Origin: CAZJVD01 sp964549505
Lineage (GTDB): Bacteria > Bdellovibrionota > UBA1018 > CAZJVD01
DNA length: 64,000 nt
Direction: 5' to 3'
Assembly (NCBI GenBank): GCA_964549505.1
Contig: CAZJVD010000008.1
Coordinates: 1-64,000, forward strand
Shown here: in pieces, positions 15,674 through 24,642 of the stretch
Layout of the letters: each line of letters begins with the position of its first letter
How positions within the stretch are numbered: position 1 is the stretch's first letter
The notes under the pieces: generated by a model
Told to the model about the DNA's origin: nothing
Database searches by the model: none
The model's input: only the letters and a program-made list of their open reading frames with translations
Translations under genes and position numbers: made by a program

Positions 15674-15756
15674 GGTAGTCCTTGAGAACACTTGGAAAAT
15701 AGATTTGCGCGTGTTCCGAAAAGCTCAAAATCTCAATGGGATTCGATACCCGCCTC
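15674..15756. repeat. Diverged repeat X, copy 1, joined to repeat A
   Basis: Aligns without gaps to 24560-24642 with about 57 of 83 identical bases. It ends at the CTCCACCA boundary and is followed by repeat A, whereas the other copy is followed by repeat B. The last part (GGGATTCGATACCCGC) resembles a tRNA or tmRNA T-arm and 3' end on the plus strand. Read on the minus strand, differences concentrate at third codon positions, so an old protein-coding origin is also possible. Confidence 0.55.
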
Positions 15757-15839
15757 CTCCACCACGTTCGTCGAAGACGATGTGGTGGCCTATCAATAAA
15801 AAAACGCGAAGCGTTTTGTACCTTGCACTAGGAATCGAA
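15757..15839. repeat. 83-bp repeat A, copy 2
   Basis: Second copy of repeat A (81/83 identical to 14170-14252, same orientation, 1587 bp away). Here the inner hairpin reads AAAACGC-GAA-GCGTTTT, a better terminator-like structure than in copy 1. The two copies bracket the secreted protein gene and the DUF4160 operon. Confidence 0.8.
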
Positions 15840-15870
15840 AGGGTTTCTACGCGATCAGTTTCGCCAGTCT

Positions 15871-16566
15871 TTACTCATCTATCTTCTTTGCTGACAGTTC
15901 AAAAATGCGAGCAGCATTTGTGACCTGACGCACTCCCCGCATTGCGGTTACGTTTGTTTCCCTGTTTTCTAAAATATCTTCTGCCAAACGAATCCCTCGC
16001 TCTCGACGCGACTTTACGTCAACCGGCGAAACAACGTCCAACTCGTCAGAGAGATTTAAGCGATAGACACTTGTGCATTCTGAAGCGGCAAGATTGATCT
16101 GACCGGTTTTCAGGTCTGGCCTTACATTCTCAAAAACACATCCAAACGCTAGGGCTGCTTTCATATCACCAACATCAGACCATTGGGTCACTTGAACATT
16201 AAAATAGAGATTATTTAAATCTGACGCGATTTCTTCCATTGTTCGAATCCGGTTAGAGTTATACGGGGGCAAGCTTGGAGTAAACGTCAGTCTTACCTTT
16301 GAAATATCCTGTCCGCCCGCAATCTTCATCGTGCCTTCATAGACGCCAGAGGTGGCGATATAAAATCGCTGTCGTTGCGAGAGGTCCGCTTCCATTTCTT
16401 GCGCTCGCTCTTCTAAATACTTTTTCTCTGCTTTCACTTGCTCGTCAGCATTCGCGCGGCCCTCAAGTTCAGCCTTTTCTTTTAAACGCTCGTCACCTTG
16501 GCAGCCGGTGAAAACCGCTAGAACAACGCTTAGCCACAATCCGAAACACATTTTCTGAACATTCAT
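15871..16566 (-). CDS. Lipoprotein of unknown family
   Basis: The 231-residue protein has a lipoprotein signal ending in the lipobox VFTGC (Cys at about residue 22). A charged, probably coiled-coil segment follows (about 25-65), then a soluble domain with two further cysteines (FGCVFEN and SECTSVY). Anchored in the inner or outer membrane facing the periplasm. No family recognised. It is transcribed towards repeat A and lies about 100 bp downstream of the RND pump gene. Confidence 0.65.
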   Translation of the reverse strand: MNVQKMCFGLWLSVVLAVFTGCQGDERLKEKAELEGRANADEQVKAEKKYLEERAQEMEADLSQRQRFYIATSGVYEGTMKIAGGQDISKVRLTFTPSLPPYNSNRIRTMEEIASDLNNLYFNVQVTQWSDVGDMKAALAFGCVFENVRPDLKTGQINLAASECTSVYRLNLSDELDVVSPVDVKSRRERGIRLAEDILENRETNVTAMRGVRQVTNAARIFELSAKKIDE

Positions 16567-16664
16567 TTCTATCCCCCATTATTTATCCGCTGACGTTAAT
16601 AACATTTATTTAAAATCCACTAAACTCATGAAAATATCTAAAATATCCCAGGTATTTACGTTCT

Positions 16665-19600
16665 TTAATGGTTCATACTACTGGCCACCGCCTTCATTTT
16701 GTTTTCGAAGGCTAAGTAAAGAGTCGGTAGGACGATCAGAGTAAGAGCCGTTGATGAAACAACTCCGCCAATGACTACTGCCGCTAATGGCCTTTGGACC
16801 TCGGCACCAATGCCGACTGAAAGGACCATGGGCAAGAACCCAAAAATATCTACCAGCGCCGTCATCAACACCGGTCTAAGCCTAATTAAAGTACCTGCTC
16901 TCACAAGCTCAATCCCACTCATCCCTTTTAGTTTGAGTTGGTTAAAATAATTCACAAGAACAACCCCGTTTAAGACGGCTATTCCGGATAGCGCGATGAA
17001 CCCAACTCCAGCAGATATACTAAAAGGTAAGCCGTAAATTATAAGCCCAAGAACACCGCCGACTAAGGCGAGCGGAACACAGGAAAAAATAAGAAGTGTT
17101 TGCCCGATGCTTTGAAAGGCTGCATAAATCATCATCAATACCAGCATTAAAGCAAGCGGCGTTAACACCAGAAGCCTTAACCGTGCCTCACTAAGATTCT
17201 TAAAGTTCCCTCCCCACTGAATATAATATCCGTCCGGAAGCTTGATTTCTTTTTCGACTTTTTCGCGAGCCTCATTTACGAACCTTTCCGTGTCACGACC
17301 CCGCAAATTGATCATGACTGCAGATCTTCGATTAGAATCCTCGCGGTTGATAGAACCATAAGTTTCCGTAAAGCTGAGGCTTGCAAGTTCTTCAAGTGGA
17401 ACCGTAGCGTTTCCAGCGATACCCACTGGTAGTTTTTTAATAACATCCAAGTCCTCGCGCTGCTCTTGATTCATCCTGACCATGATCGGAAAACGTCTAT
17501 CTCCTTCGTAAAGATTTCCTGCTTCCTCTCCACCAAGGGCAACCGAGACAGTTTCAAGGATCTCACTCAATCGAACTCCGTACCGATTCAAGACGTCCTT
17601 TTTTGGCTCGATTTTCAAAACAGGTGAGGTCCCAGCGATATCAACTTCGACATCGCCCGCTCCCTCAACTTTTGAAGCTATTGCCTGCACCTTCGCACCC
17701 AAATCCACGAGAGTTTTTAAATCAGGTCCAAAAATCTTTACTGTGACATCCGCACGAGTACCTTCCAGTAATTCATTGAAGCGCATTTGAATGGGCTGAG
17801 AAGCCAAATAGCGCATTCCCGGAAGTTCTTTTTCAAGTTTGGCGATTATAGCCGAAACAAGTTCTTCTTTGTTCCTTCGCTTTCCATTCTCCAAATCAGG
17901 CCACTCGCTTCTATCCTTCAGCATGATGTACGCATCTGCAACATTCACCCCCATTGGATCAGTAGCAACCTCGCTTGTTCCAATTCTTGAAAACGTCGAA
18001 GACACTTCAGGAAAGGATTTTACGATGAGATCGGCTTTTTTCTGAAACTCAACCGACCTATCAATCCCAATATTTACAGGCCGGATCATATGGAAGGCAT
18101 AGGATCCTTCGCTTAACTGTGGCAAAAACTCTCCGCCTAAAAGTGAAAACAAAAGAATTCCTACTCCAACCGACCCACCCGCAAATGCAATCGTTATTTT
18201 TCGTTTTCGAATCGCTGCTTCGAGCACAGGATTATAAATGCGACGAATCCATTGCATAATTTTAGGTTCTCGATCGTTCTTACTTCCCGTGAGCAAAAGG
18301 CTGGCAAGCGCGGGTGCCGTCGTAAAAGAAATGATTAAGGCTGCAAACACAGCAATTGCAAAAGTAGCAGCCATAGGTTGAAACATTTTTCCTTCGATGC
18401 CCACCAATCCGAAAATAGGAAGAAAAACGACAACGATAATGAGCTGACCGAAACCGGCAGCTTGTCTGATTTCAATAGTAGACTCGGCTATAACCGCTTT
18501 ATTTTCTTCGGGAGTAAGTGCTCGCTTGAGTACTTGGACCTTTTCCTCAATTCTTCGCACGCAATTATCGATCACAATGACAACACCGTCGACAATAATT
18601 CCAAAATCCAGCGCTCCCAAGCTCATCAGATTTCCAGATATTCCGAGTGGCTTCATCACGAGGAACGTAATGAGTAATGTAAGGGGAATTGTGATTGCGG
18701 TGATAAGAGCCGCACGAACATTACCGACTAAAATCAAAAGAATAATAACTACGAGAACTGCTCCCATGAGCAAGTTGTGTTCTACGGTCCCTAGAGTCGC
18801 ATTGACGAGATCGGATCGATCATAAACTGTAGTGAGCTTCACTCCACCTGGTAATATTTTCTCGAGCTCTTTTACTTTTTCGTGAACCCGAGACGCAACG
18901 GTTCTACTGTTCTCTCCTAACAGCATCATGGCAGTTCCAAGCACCGTTTCCTCACCATTGAACGTGGCTGCACCGGTCCTAAGTTCTTTTCCCAAGCCAA
19001 CTTCAGCAATGTCACCGATAGTGACAGTTCTAAAACTCTCTAAAGATCGAATATGAACTTTACGAATATCATCAAGGTCCTGAAAAATTCCGACCGCTTG
19101 GATAAGGAATTGTTCAGCGGTTTGCTCAACGTAGCCTCCGCCGACGTTCTTATTTGCATTTTCTAGAGCTTCAATGATGTCGTTGAAATGGATTCCGTAT
19201 TTCGCCATCGCCTCAGGTTTAGGCATGACGTGATACTGCTTCTCAAAACCTCCAGTAGAATTAACCTCAGCAACACCTTCGACGGTCAGAAGCCTAGGCT
19301 TGACGAACCAATCCTGAATGGCCCGTAGTTCGACGAGCTGTTTGAGTCTTTCATTGGGTGCGGTCGCTTTAGTCTCGTAATCGAGCACATATTGATAAAT
19401 TTCTCCAAGACCAGAAGAAATAGGTCCCAGTTCCGGTTTCGCACTTTTAGGAAGATCCCCACTTACTCCTTGGAGTCGCTCGGAAACAGATTGCCTAGCA
19501 CGGTAAATGTCGACTGCGTCTTTAAAGACAACCGTAACTTGCGAAAGCCCAAATCTTGTAATGGAGCGTACCTGTGTGACGCCAGCAATTCCTCGCATTG

Positions 19601-19814
19601 AAGATTCGACAGGAAAAGTAATGGCACGCTCAATCTCTTCGGGAGCCAAGCCCTCGACAATCGTGTTGATCTGAACTTGATTGTTAGTGATGTCGGGCAC
19701 TGCATCGATAGGAAGATGTTTAAAAGCGTAGAAACCCGATCCAGCAACGAGAGCCGTGAGTAATAAAACGACTCCGCGGTGATAAACTGAAAACTGAATG
19801 ATTCGATTCATCAT
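16665..19814 (-). CDS. Heavy-metal RND efflux pump, CzcA/CusA family
   Basis: A protein of about 1049 residues with the two-half layout of HME-type RND transporters: a first TM, a large periplasmic loop, a block of TMs at about 330-520 containing the proton-relay region ALDFGIIVDGVVIVIDN, a second loop and a second TM block at about 860-1030. It exports divalent or monovalent metal ions (Zn/Co/Cd/Ni or Cu/Ag) from the periplasm through an outer membrane factor, driven by protons. The start at 19814 (MMNRIIQF) has an AAGGAAAA site and follows the adaptor stop by 16 bp; an upstream ATG at 19865 is less likely. Confidence 0.92.
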   Translation of the reverse strand: MMNRIIQFSVYHRGVVLLLTALVAGSGFYAFKHLPIDAVPDITNNQVQINTIVEGLAPEEIERAITFPVESSMRGIAGVTQVRSITRFGLSQVTVVFKDAVDIYRARQSVSERLQGVSGDLPKSAKPELGPISSGLGEIYQYVLDYETKATAPNERLKQLVELRAIQDWFVKPRLLTVEGVAEVNSTGGFEKQYHVMPKPEAMAKYGIHFNDIIEALENANKNVGGGYVEQTAEQFLIQAVGIFQDLDDIRKVHIRSLESFRTVTIGDIAEVGLGKELRTGAATFNGEETVLGTAMMLLGENSRTVASRVHEKVKELEKILPGGVKLTTVYDRSDLVNATLGTVEHNLLMGAVLVVIILLILVGNVRAALITAITIPLTLLITFLVMKPLGISGNLMSLGALDFGIIVDGVVIVIDNCVRRIEEKVQVLKRALTPEENKAVIAESTIEIRQAAGFGQLIIVVVFLPIFGLVGIEGKMFQPMAATFAIAVFAALIISFTTAPALASLLLTGSKNDREPKIMQWIRRIYNPVLEAAIRKRKITIAFAGGSVGVGILLFSLLGGEFLPQLSEGSYAFHMIRPVNIGIDRSVEFQKKADLIVKSFPEVSSTFSRIGTSEVATDPMGVNVADAYIMLKDRSEWPDLENGKRRNKEELVSAIIAKLEKELPGMRYLASQPIQMRFNELLEGTRADVTVKIFGPDLKTLVDLGAKVQAIASKVEGAGDVEVDIAGTSPVLKIEPKKDVLNRYGVRLSEILETVSVALGGEEAGNLYEGDRRFPIMVRMNQEQREDLDVIKKLPVGIAGNATVPLEELASLSFTETYGSINREDSNRRSAVMINLRGRDTERFVNEAREKVEKEIKLPDGYYIQWGGNFKNLSEARLRLLVLTPLALMLVLMMIYAAFQSIGQTLLIFSCVPLALVGGVLGLIIYGLPFSISAGVGFIALSGIAVLNGVVLVNYFNQLKLKGMSGIELVRAGTLIRLRPVLMTALVDIFGFLPMVLSVGIGAEVQRPLAAVVIGGVVSSTALTLIVLPTLYLAFENKMKAVASSMNH

Positions 19815-19830
19815 GATGGCTTTTCCTTTT

Positions 19831-20289
19831 TCAGTGGTGATGGCCCGTTTCGCCACTGGTTGCATCGACTTCGGCTACTCGCAGAAACCCCGCTCCCCGC
19901 GTGACCACTCGATCTCCAGATCTGAGTGCCTTAGAGTTCAATGTAACGTTGTCTTTGGTTTTGTTAATAATCTGCACGTCAACGCGCAAAAAAGCCCCGT
20001 CTCGTAAGCGATAAATATTCTTTTCATCTCCTGTTACAACCAGGACTGCCGTTGGAAGTATCCATGGAGATGTTCCAGTCACTTCTTTGGAATCAATCTC
20101 AAATGTTTTTAGCGCTTCGGGTGATAGAGCAAAGCCTTTGGTTTCGCTGAAAGATAAAATCCCTTTTTCTGGTCCGATATTTCCTTTGTTTTCTTCCTTG
20201 GAGTGATCGTGACCCTCCACAGAAACTGCGCGGTCGATAGGACAAAAAAGTAAAAAACACACGCTCGCAGCCACTAATGTCCTCTTCAT
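19831..20289 (-). CDS. Short periplasmic RND adaptor-like protein
   Basis: This 152-residue protein has a signal peptide (about 1-24), a His/acid-rich linker (EGHDHSKEE), a region resembling the membrane-proximal C-terminal domain of CzcB/HlyD-type adaptors (YRLRDGAFLRVDVQIINK ... LRSGDRVVTRGAGFLRVAE), and a His-His-His end. Usual adaptors have 350-420 residues with a lipoyl/barrel-sandwich and alpha-hairpin, which are absent here. It sits between the outer membrane factor (4-bp overlap) and the pump, exactly where the adaptor belongs. It may be a minimal adaptor or a metal-binding chaperone. Confidence 0.7.
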   Translation of the reverse strand: MKRTLVAASVCFLLFCPIDRAVSVEGHDHSKEENKGNIGPEKGILSFSETKGFALSPEALKTFEIDSKEVTGTSPWILPTAVLVVTGDEKNIYRLRDGAFLRVDVQIINKTKDNVTLNSKALRSGDRVVTRGAGFLRVAEVDATSGETGHHH

Positions 20290-21524
20290 AAAATTGAACC
20301 TCCTGTCAAAGTACCTTGCTGCGCTTTGATTTTAATCAGAGCCTGAGTCGCTAACAGCTCTTGCTCGTGTTTGCTTTTTGTAAAATCCAGAATCTGCCGA
20401 TGCATTTCGATTACAGAAGGACCGCCAATTAATCCCTGGCGAAAAAGCGATTCGATATTTTTATGCTTCTTTTCTATATCGATAACTGAGAGCGACTCGC
20501 GAAGCGTCTTGATGGCGTTCTCGTACCGAGTCTGTAAGATTCTTTGCTCTGAAGTCTTCTCTAGCTGAAGAAGACTTAAGCTGTGTTCGGCCTTAAGCAT
20601 TCCCTTTAAGGCATAGGCTCTGCCGCCACCGTTTTGACTGAAGAGGGGCAATGGAAACCCAAGTGATACACCGAAAGTCGGATAAGAAACTCCCCCTTCC
20701 GATTTATACTGAAAAACAGGACCGAGTTTTAGATCGGGCCACGAAGCTGCTTTCGACATTTCATATTCAGCCTGACCCAGCATAAGTTCAGACTGCGCAG
20801 TTAAGAACTCTCCGTCACGAAAGCCTGGCGGCACCTTTGCAGTTAAATCGGGCCACGCTGCACGAGGCAAAGGCAGGAGGTGTTTATCGAATGTCACCTC
20901 ACGCCCTATCGCTAGATACAACGTCTGCCTTACTTCTTCCTGCTCAGAAAGAAGGCTTGATCTCTTGTGTTTGTAATCACCTTCAGCTAGCAAAAAAATT
21001 CCAAACGACACCTGCTGATCCGGAGTAAGTCTCGGGCGCGAGCGAAACTGTGAGCCGATAGTTCCAAACGTGTGAAGCGCCTCTTCAACGATTTCGAGTT
21101 CGAAGCTGATTTGCCTGAGACGAATTAAGTTGGAGAGTGTTTCGTTAATCGCTTGTTCTTTTGCGAGTGACAAGATCGCTTCGGCAGAGGCTCTTTCAGC
21201 AGCGGCTCTTTCGATCCGCGAACTTCTTTTTCCACCCAGTTCGATTGTTTGAGTAAGAGCTACTTCCGTCTCAACAATTCTGTCTCCTAAAGATGTTCCG
21301 GATACCGCTTTGGAATCGAGATCAGGATTCAACCATTGTTTGGCGGCACCATCTTGTTCGCTGGCCTGAGAAAGACTTAATCGCGCACGAATTATTTTTG
21401 GGTGATTTTCTAAAGCGCAATTGAGTAACTCCTGCGCATTTTCCACGCTGGGACATTGCGACTGTCCGCTACTAGCAAAAGCATTTAGACTGACGCCGAA
21501 TATGATTAATAAAAATAGATTCAT
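20286..21524 (-). CDS. Outer membrane efflux protein, CzcC/TolC family
   Basis: About 412 residues with a signal peptide (MNLFLLIIFGVSLNAFAS) and the duplicated long-helix layout of outer membrane factors: a first block with LTQTIELGGKRSSRIERA, the hallmark of CzcC-like proteins, and a second block with the GFPLPLFSQNGGGRA hairpin region. It forms a trimeric exit duct for the pump. Start at 21524 has an AAGGA site; the ATG at 21566 would spoil the signal peptide. Its stop overlaps the adaptor start by 4 bp. Confidence 0.88.
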   Translation of the reverse strand: MNLFLLIIFGVSLNAFASSGQSQCPSVENAQELLNCALENHPKIIRARLSLSQASEQDGAAKQWLNPDLDSKAVSGTSLGDRIVETEVALTQTIELGGKRSSRIERAAAERASAEAILSLAKEQAINETLSNLIRLRQISFELEIVEEALHTFGTIGSQFRSRPRLTPDQQVSFGIFLLAEGDYKHKRSSLLSEQEEVRQTLYLAIGREVTFDKHLLPLPRAAWPDLTAKVPPGFRDGEFLTAQSELMLGQAEYEMSKAASWPDLKLGPVFQYKSEGGVSYPTFGVSLGFPLPLFSQNGGGRAYALKGMLKAEHSLSLLQLEKTSEQRILQTRYENAIKTLRESLSVIDIEKKHKNIESLFRQGLIGGPSVIEMHRQILDFTKSKHEQELLATQALIKIKAQQGTLTGGSIL

Positions 21525-21614
21525 TTTAATTTTCCTTACGGACAAGCTACGGCGACGAACGCGCACTTTCTTTCAAAACAAGGTGCAATCGACTACGACA
21601 GACGGTTTTTTTGA

Positions 21615-21980
21615 TTAAACAGCGGGAGGTTTGATGGGTCCCGAAAGATAGGTCTCTTCAAAGCGGACGCACTTTTTCGGTAGTAGGTCTTGAACTATGA
21701 GTCCTGAAAAAATCTGAGTCCCGAGCGTCGCTAAAGTGAAAGCGCAATGCCCCATATGGCAAGCGTGGCAATCACCTTCTTGCCCAACCGGTGGGCAATG
21801 GTCCTGATGTGCGGAAATATCTTGATTGGCTTGAGTTACTAATTTGGATTGAGCAAGCTCATCGAAAGCGTCTGAACCCGCGGTTGCATGATCGCTTCCT
21901 GAAAAAAAGTCGCCATCCGTCAGTACGACAATATTCATCGTACAGACAAGAATCAGGAATTTAGCGATCCACTTTTTCAC
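21615..21980 (-). CDS. Small exported Cys/His-rich protein of the metal operon
   Basis: This 121-residue protein has a signal-like N-terminus (MKKWIAKFLILVCTMNIVVL), a central metal-ligand-rich block (QDHCPPVGQEGDCHACHMGH, about residues 61-80), a second hydrophobic stretch, and a proline-rich end. Similar short proteins are often found before czcCBA operons and may bind the metal in the periplasm (inference). It lies 90 bp upstream of the outer membrane factor and is probably the first gene of the operon. Confidence 0.7.
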   Translation of the reverse strand: MKKWIAKFLILVCTMNIVVLTDGDFFSGSDHATAGSDAFDELAQSKLVTQANQDISAHQDHCPPVGQEGDCHACHMGHCAFTLATLGTQIFSGLIVQDLLPKKCVRFEETYLSGPIKPPAV

Positions 21981-22120
21981 GAGGTCCCCTCTGATGTTGC
22001 AATTGAAATCATAGACACATTCTTATTAAGTTTCCAGTGGGGAATGGGATTGAGAGCATAAATGTACCCAAGTGCGCTAAGACCTCGCACTTCCTACCAA
22101 GAGGTGAGGGGGTTTTTGCG

Positions 22121-22303
22121 TCATTTGTGAGAGCTGCACGCATTCTTGTTTAAAATACCAGGACAGCCCCACGACTTCTTGGTTTCAATCAAAACATGCT
22201 TACGGGCTAAAGCTATGCCTTTCCAAACCAAATCACCGTGCCCCGATGCATTCAAAAGTGTAACGACGACTGCGATCGTTCCGGCGAGTGATGAAAAATT
22301 CAT
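22121..22303 (-). CDS. Possible small membrane protein
   Basis: A 60-residue frame with an N-terminal hydrophobic segment (about 4-20) and two Cys in the tail. An AGGG stretch precedes the ATG closely. It lies in a gene-poor stretch (21981-22736) and has no recognisable relatives, so it may be spurious. Confidence 0.3.
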   Translation of the reverse strand: MNFSSLAGTIAVVVTLLNASGHGDLVWKGIALARKHVLIETKKSWGCPGILNKNACSSHK

Positions 22304-22358
22304 ACCCTGCGTAGTTTTGCCAGCTTCACGACATCAGATCCGGGTCGAATCCACTGGA

Positions 22359-22396
22359 CCTGGTACTTTCGAACCACCACCAGTGGTTCAACCAGG
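22359..22396. repeat. Nested inverted repeat in a gene-poor stretch
   Basis: CCTGGT (22359-22364) pairs with ACCAGG (22391-22396), enclosing GAACCAC-5nt-GTGGTTC (22371-22389). Just downstream, CCACCACAATTTTTT (22409-22423) resembles the boundary at 24641-24656 (CAGCACAATTTTTT). The rest of 21981-22736 shows no convincing gene and is probably eroded mobile DNA. Confidence 0.45.
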
Positions 22397-22736
22397 ATTG
22401 CAGAGCGCCCACCACAATTTTTTGATTCTACGATTAAGTCAAAGGCTTCAGAGAATTTTGCTTTGGGTTCGATCGGAAGAATTTTTATTTTTCTACACTT
22501 CTTTAAGAACAGACTCAACTCTCAGAAGTTGCTCTAAAATCCTGAGTTCGATGACCCAAGCAGCTTGGCTCGAATCTGGTTGCGTTTTCGGCCGCAGTTG
22601 GACCAGGAAGCATTTACTTGGTGGCCGGTGTTTCCAAGCAGCCGAGTTCTGGATTAATTGCGACAATGTGGGAGTCCTCACCCTTCTAATTGGGGCGTCC
22701 GCGAAAAGAAAAATAGGTATTAAAAAAGATGGAACA

Positions 22737-23609
22737 TTAGAATCTGATTTTGTGCTGCTTCGCAAATTTTTCTGCCGTCATTCCGCTTTTGTCTGGAATC
22801 GTTTGCTTAGCACCCGCGTCTTTCAAAATTGTTGCGATGCTGTCGTAGCCAATAATGCCCATTCCCTCCACGTGGTTGTCTAGGTCCTTTTTGTGTAGTT
22901 GTAGCGCCAAGAGAAGTGGCGTGACTTCGTCTCGATTTTTAACATCTAGCAGAGCGCCGCTACCAATGAGATCTTTCAGTAAATATTGATCGGCCGATTG
23001 CACGCAATGGTGGAGGGCCGTTTCTCCTTCGTCACTCATTTCATTTAAATCCACCCCTTTCTCTTTGAGAAATTTGAGTATGGGTAGAGCTTTAAGTCGC
23101 GCGTAAAAAGCCGCCGGTAATCCTAGGTAGGCGGAATCAATTTTGGCTCCTTTTTCCACTAACAGTTGGGCCGATAAAATACATCCTTCTTCAAAAGCTC
23201 CAGTGATGTACGGTGCGCCCGTGTATCTTCGCGCGTTGACATTGATTCCTTCCAAAAGTGCCCTTTGAATATCCTCCATTTTGCATTGTGCGACCGCATA
23301 AAAAAACCAATCTGATCGTTTGACATAGTCCAAAGGAAATTTCGAATACACCTGCGAATAATCTTTTTGCCATTGCTGAATTTCGGGAGTCATTTTTGAG
23401 CCATTCATTCCGCGCGGGCGCTTTCCCCAAAGAGCTTCAATTTCCTTTTCGATCGACGCGGTGTCCACCACTGCCACAGGAGCTGCCATGGTAGGCAGTG
23501 CAGTTGCTGTCTTGTTTGTAGGAGATTCAAGCAGAGATAGTATTTTTGTGCACCCTGAAAAAAGTATGGAGAGGGAAAGAATTATTCCAAGATAGAGATT
23601 CATATTCAA
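22737..23609 (-). CDS. Ankyrin-repeat lipoprotein
   Basis: This 290-residue protein has a lipoprotein signal with lipobox LFSGC (Cys ~20), a linker, and ankyrin repeats from about residue 105 on: VAQCKMEDIQRALLEGINVN, AQLLVEKGAKIDSAYLG, LPILKFLKEKGVDLNEMSDEGETALHHCV, then DLIGSGALLDVKNRDEVTPL and the final ATILKDAGAKQTIPDKSG. Ankyrin repeats mediate protein contacts; a periplasmic lipoprotein version may be an immunity or scaffold protein. Single gene. Confidence 0.8.
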   Translation of the reverse strand: MNMNLYLGIILSLSILFSGCTKILSLLESPTNKTATALPTMAAPVAVVDTASIEKEIEALWGKRPRGMNGSKMTPEIQQWQKDYSQVYSKFPLDYVKRSDWFFYAVAQCKMEDIQRALLEGINVNARRYTGAPYITGAFEEGCILSAQLLVEKGAKIDSAYLGLPAAFYARLKALPILKFLKEKGVDLNEMSDEGETALHHCVQSADQYLLKDLIGSGALLDVKNRDEVTPLLLALQLHKKDLDNHVEGMGIIGYDSIATILKDAGAKQTIPDKSGMTAEKFAKQHKIRF

Positions 23610-23773
23610 AAGACTACCGGATCTTGGAGGGTTACGGTATCCAGGATACAGACATTTCTCTTATCGTCTTGCACAGACTGCAACTAGCATCGTACCGCTA
23701 AACACTGGAAACAAAGCCATTCGGCAACCAGGAATACAAAGCAAATCCGACCAGACTTGGATCAAAACTTACC

Positions 23774-24112
23774 TCAAGCCGCATCAAGCTCAAGCTTGAG
23801 ATTGGGATAGAGCACCTGCGCGTAAGCGACTAAACGATCCAAAGTAAAGTTCTCGACTTTGTAACGCAGGATTTCGCTCATGCGGGACTCGTCGACTCCG
23901 AGTCGTTTTGCGAGCTCCTTTTGCTGCAATCCCGATTTGCGCCGATATTTTATAATCATCTCGCAGGCCTTAAATTTCGTACGATCAATTTGGGAAGCAT
24001 TTTCAGGAAGAAGAGAGCTACCGATTACGTCGGAAGATGAAAGACGTTTTCGCACTTCTGCTAGCCTTTTAGGATCAGGAAATTGCTTGTTCGATTTACT
24101 TTTCATATTCAT
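23774..24112 (-). CDS. XRE-family antitoxin
   Basis: This 112-residue protein has a C-terminal helix-turn-helix (KSGLQQKELAKRLGVDESRM, about residues 58-90), typical of HigA-like antitoxins. A strong AGGAGG site precedes the ATG. It overlaps the upstream small gene by 4 bp, and the order toxin-antitoxin matches HigBA-type modules. It would bind the toxin and repress the shared promoter through the dyad at 24424-24443. Confidence 0.75.
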   Translation of the reverse strand: MNMKSKSNKQFPDPKRLAEVRKRLSSSDVIGSSLLPENASQIDRTKFKACEMIIKYRRKSGLQQKELAKRLGVDESRMSEILRYKVENFTLDRLVAYAQVLYPNLKLELDAA

Positions 24113-24405
24113 GGCCTCCTAAAAGCATTTACAACGCCGATATACATGCACTCGTTTTTCAGGAGCCAAATCAAACGATAATTTTTGCCACCATGTTCAA
24201 TCGGCTCGGTCTTGAAGTACTCAAACTCATCATCGCTATCGTCAGATTCAAAGGTCCCCCCATCGAGCTTCCGAACCAACGCCAGAATAATTTCATCGTT
24301 GATCGATTCAGAGTGTTTTTCCTCGAAATGCGAATCAATAATGACCTCCGTGATGGTCTGGTCATTGACCGTAAGCGATACCTTGTAACTTCGCCGCGGC
24401 TCCAC
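24109..24405 (-). CDS. Putative toxin of the XRE module
   Basis: This 98-residue protein ends in IEHGGKNYRLIWLLKNECMY followed by IGVVNAFRR, the beta-hairpin and basic C-terminus expected for RelE-superfamily or DUF4258-like toxins. The acidic centre (DDSDDEFEYF) is unusual. The assignment rests on size, ending and coupling with the XRE gene, so the family is uncertain. It starts with GTG and lacks an obvious ribosome binding site. Confidence 0.55.
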   Translation of the reverse strand: MEPRRSYKVSLTVNDQTITEVIIDSHFEEKHSESINDEIILALVRKLDGGTFESDDSDDEFEYFKTEPIEHGGKNYRLIWLLKNECMYIGVVNAFRRP

Positions 24406-24423
24406 TTAATTCATATTTTCATA

Positions 24424-24443
24424 ACTTGCCTATAAAAGCAAGT
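24424..24443. promoter_or_regulatory. Operator dyad of the XRE toxin-antitoxin module
   Basis: ACTTGC (24424-24429) and GCAAGT (24438-24443), a perfect 6-bp dyad with an AT-rich 8-nt centre (CTATAAAA), lies 19-38 bp upstream of the toxin start on the minus strand and is the likely autoregulatory site. Confidence 0.5.
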
Positions 24444-24559
24444 AGAGTTTCAGCGGGAGGAGTTCGTCGCCTTTGCTTCCGCGTCTTCTCCGGTGTTGTT
24501 GCCTTGGTCTTCGCCAATTGATGGTCCGGGGTTTGGATTTGACGCCTTATTTGGTCCTC

Positions 24560-24642
24560 GGTAATCCCTGAGAATACTTGGAAAATATGATCGCGCCTGT
24601 TCAGAGATCGCCAAAAATTCCATCGGGTTCGACCCCGCTCGG
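24560..24642. repeat. Diverged repeat X, copy 2, joined to repeat B
   Basis: Second copy of repeat X (about 57/83 identical to 15674-15756). It ends GGGTTCGACCCCGCTCGG before CTCCAGCA, which looks like a slightly broken tRNA/tmRNA 3' end. Here it is fused to repeat B instead of A. Confidence 0.55.

Noticed and set aside
15674..15766. A functional tmRNA or tRNA gene (CCACCA ending, T-arm-like GGGATTCGATACCC).
   Set aside because: No matching 5' half, T-stem pairs are disturbed (A at position 53), and the upstream part is shared with an unrelated-looking repeat. Treated as a remnant.
14170..15839. Diversity-generating retroelement: repeat A near the RT as template, copy 2 as variable repeat; both differences are at an A of copy 1.
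   Set aside because: The RT has the QG...SP motif, not the DGR form; repeat A copy 2 lies outside any gene; only 2 of many adenines differ; and no Avd protein is present.
14170..15839. Integron attC sites (bulged hairpins in repeat A).
   Set aside because: No GTTRRRY/RYYYAAC core boxes and no tyrosine integron integrase in the window.
15627..15923. Plus-strand 98-residue frame across repeat X and A.
   Set aside because: It consists of repeat sequence with a PPPPP tract from the CCTCC region and no conserved pattern in this frame.
22146..22883. Plus-strand open frame of 245 residues.
   Set aside because: Its last part is antisense to the ankyrin lipoprotein, it crosses inverted repeats, and its composition (many C, R, S, H) is not protein-like.
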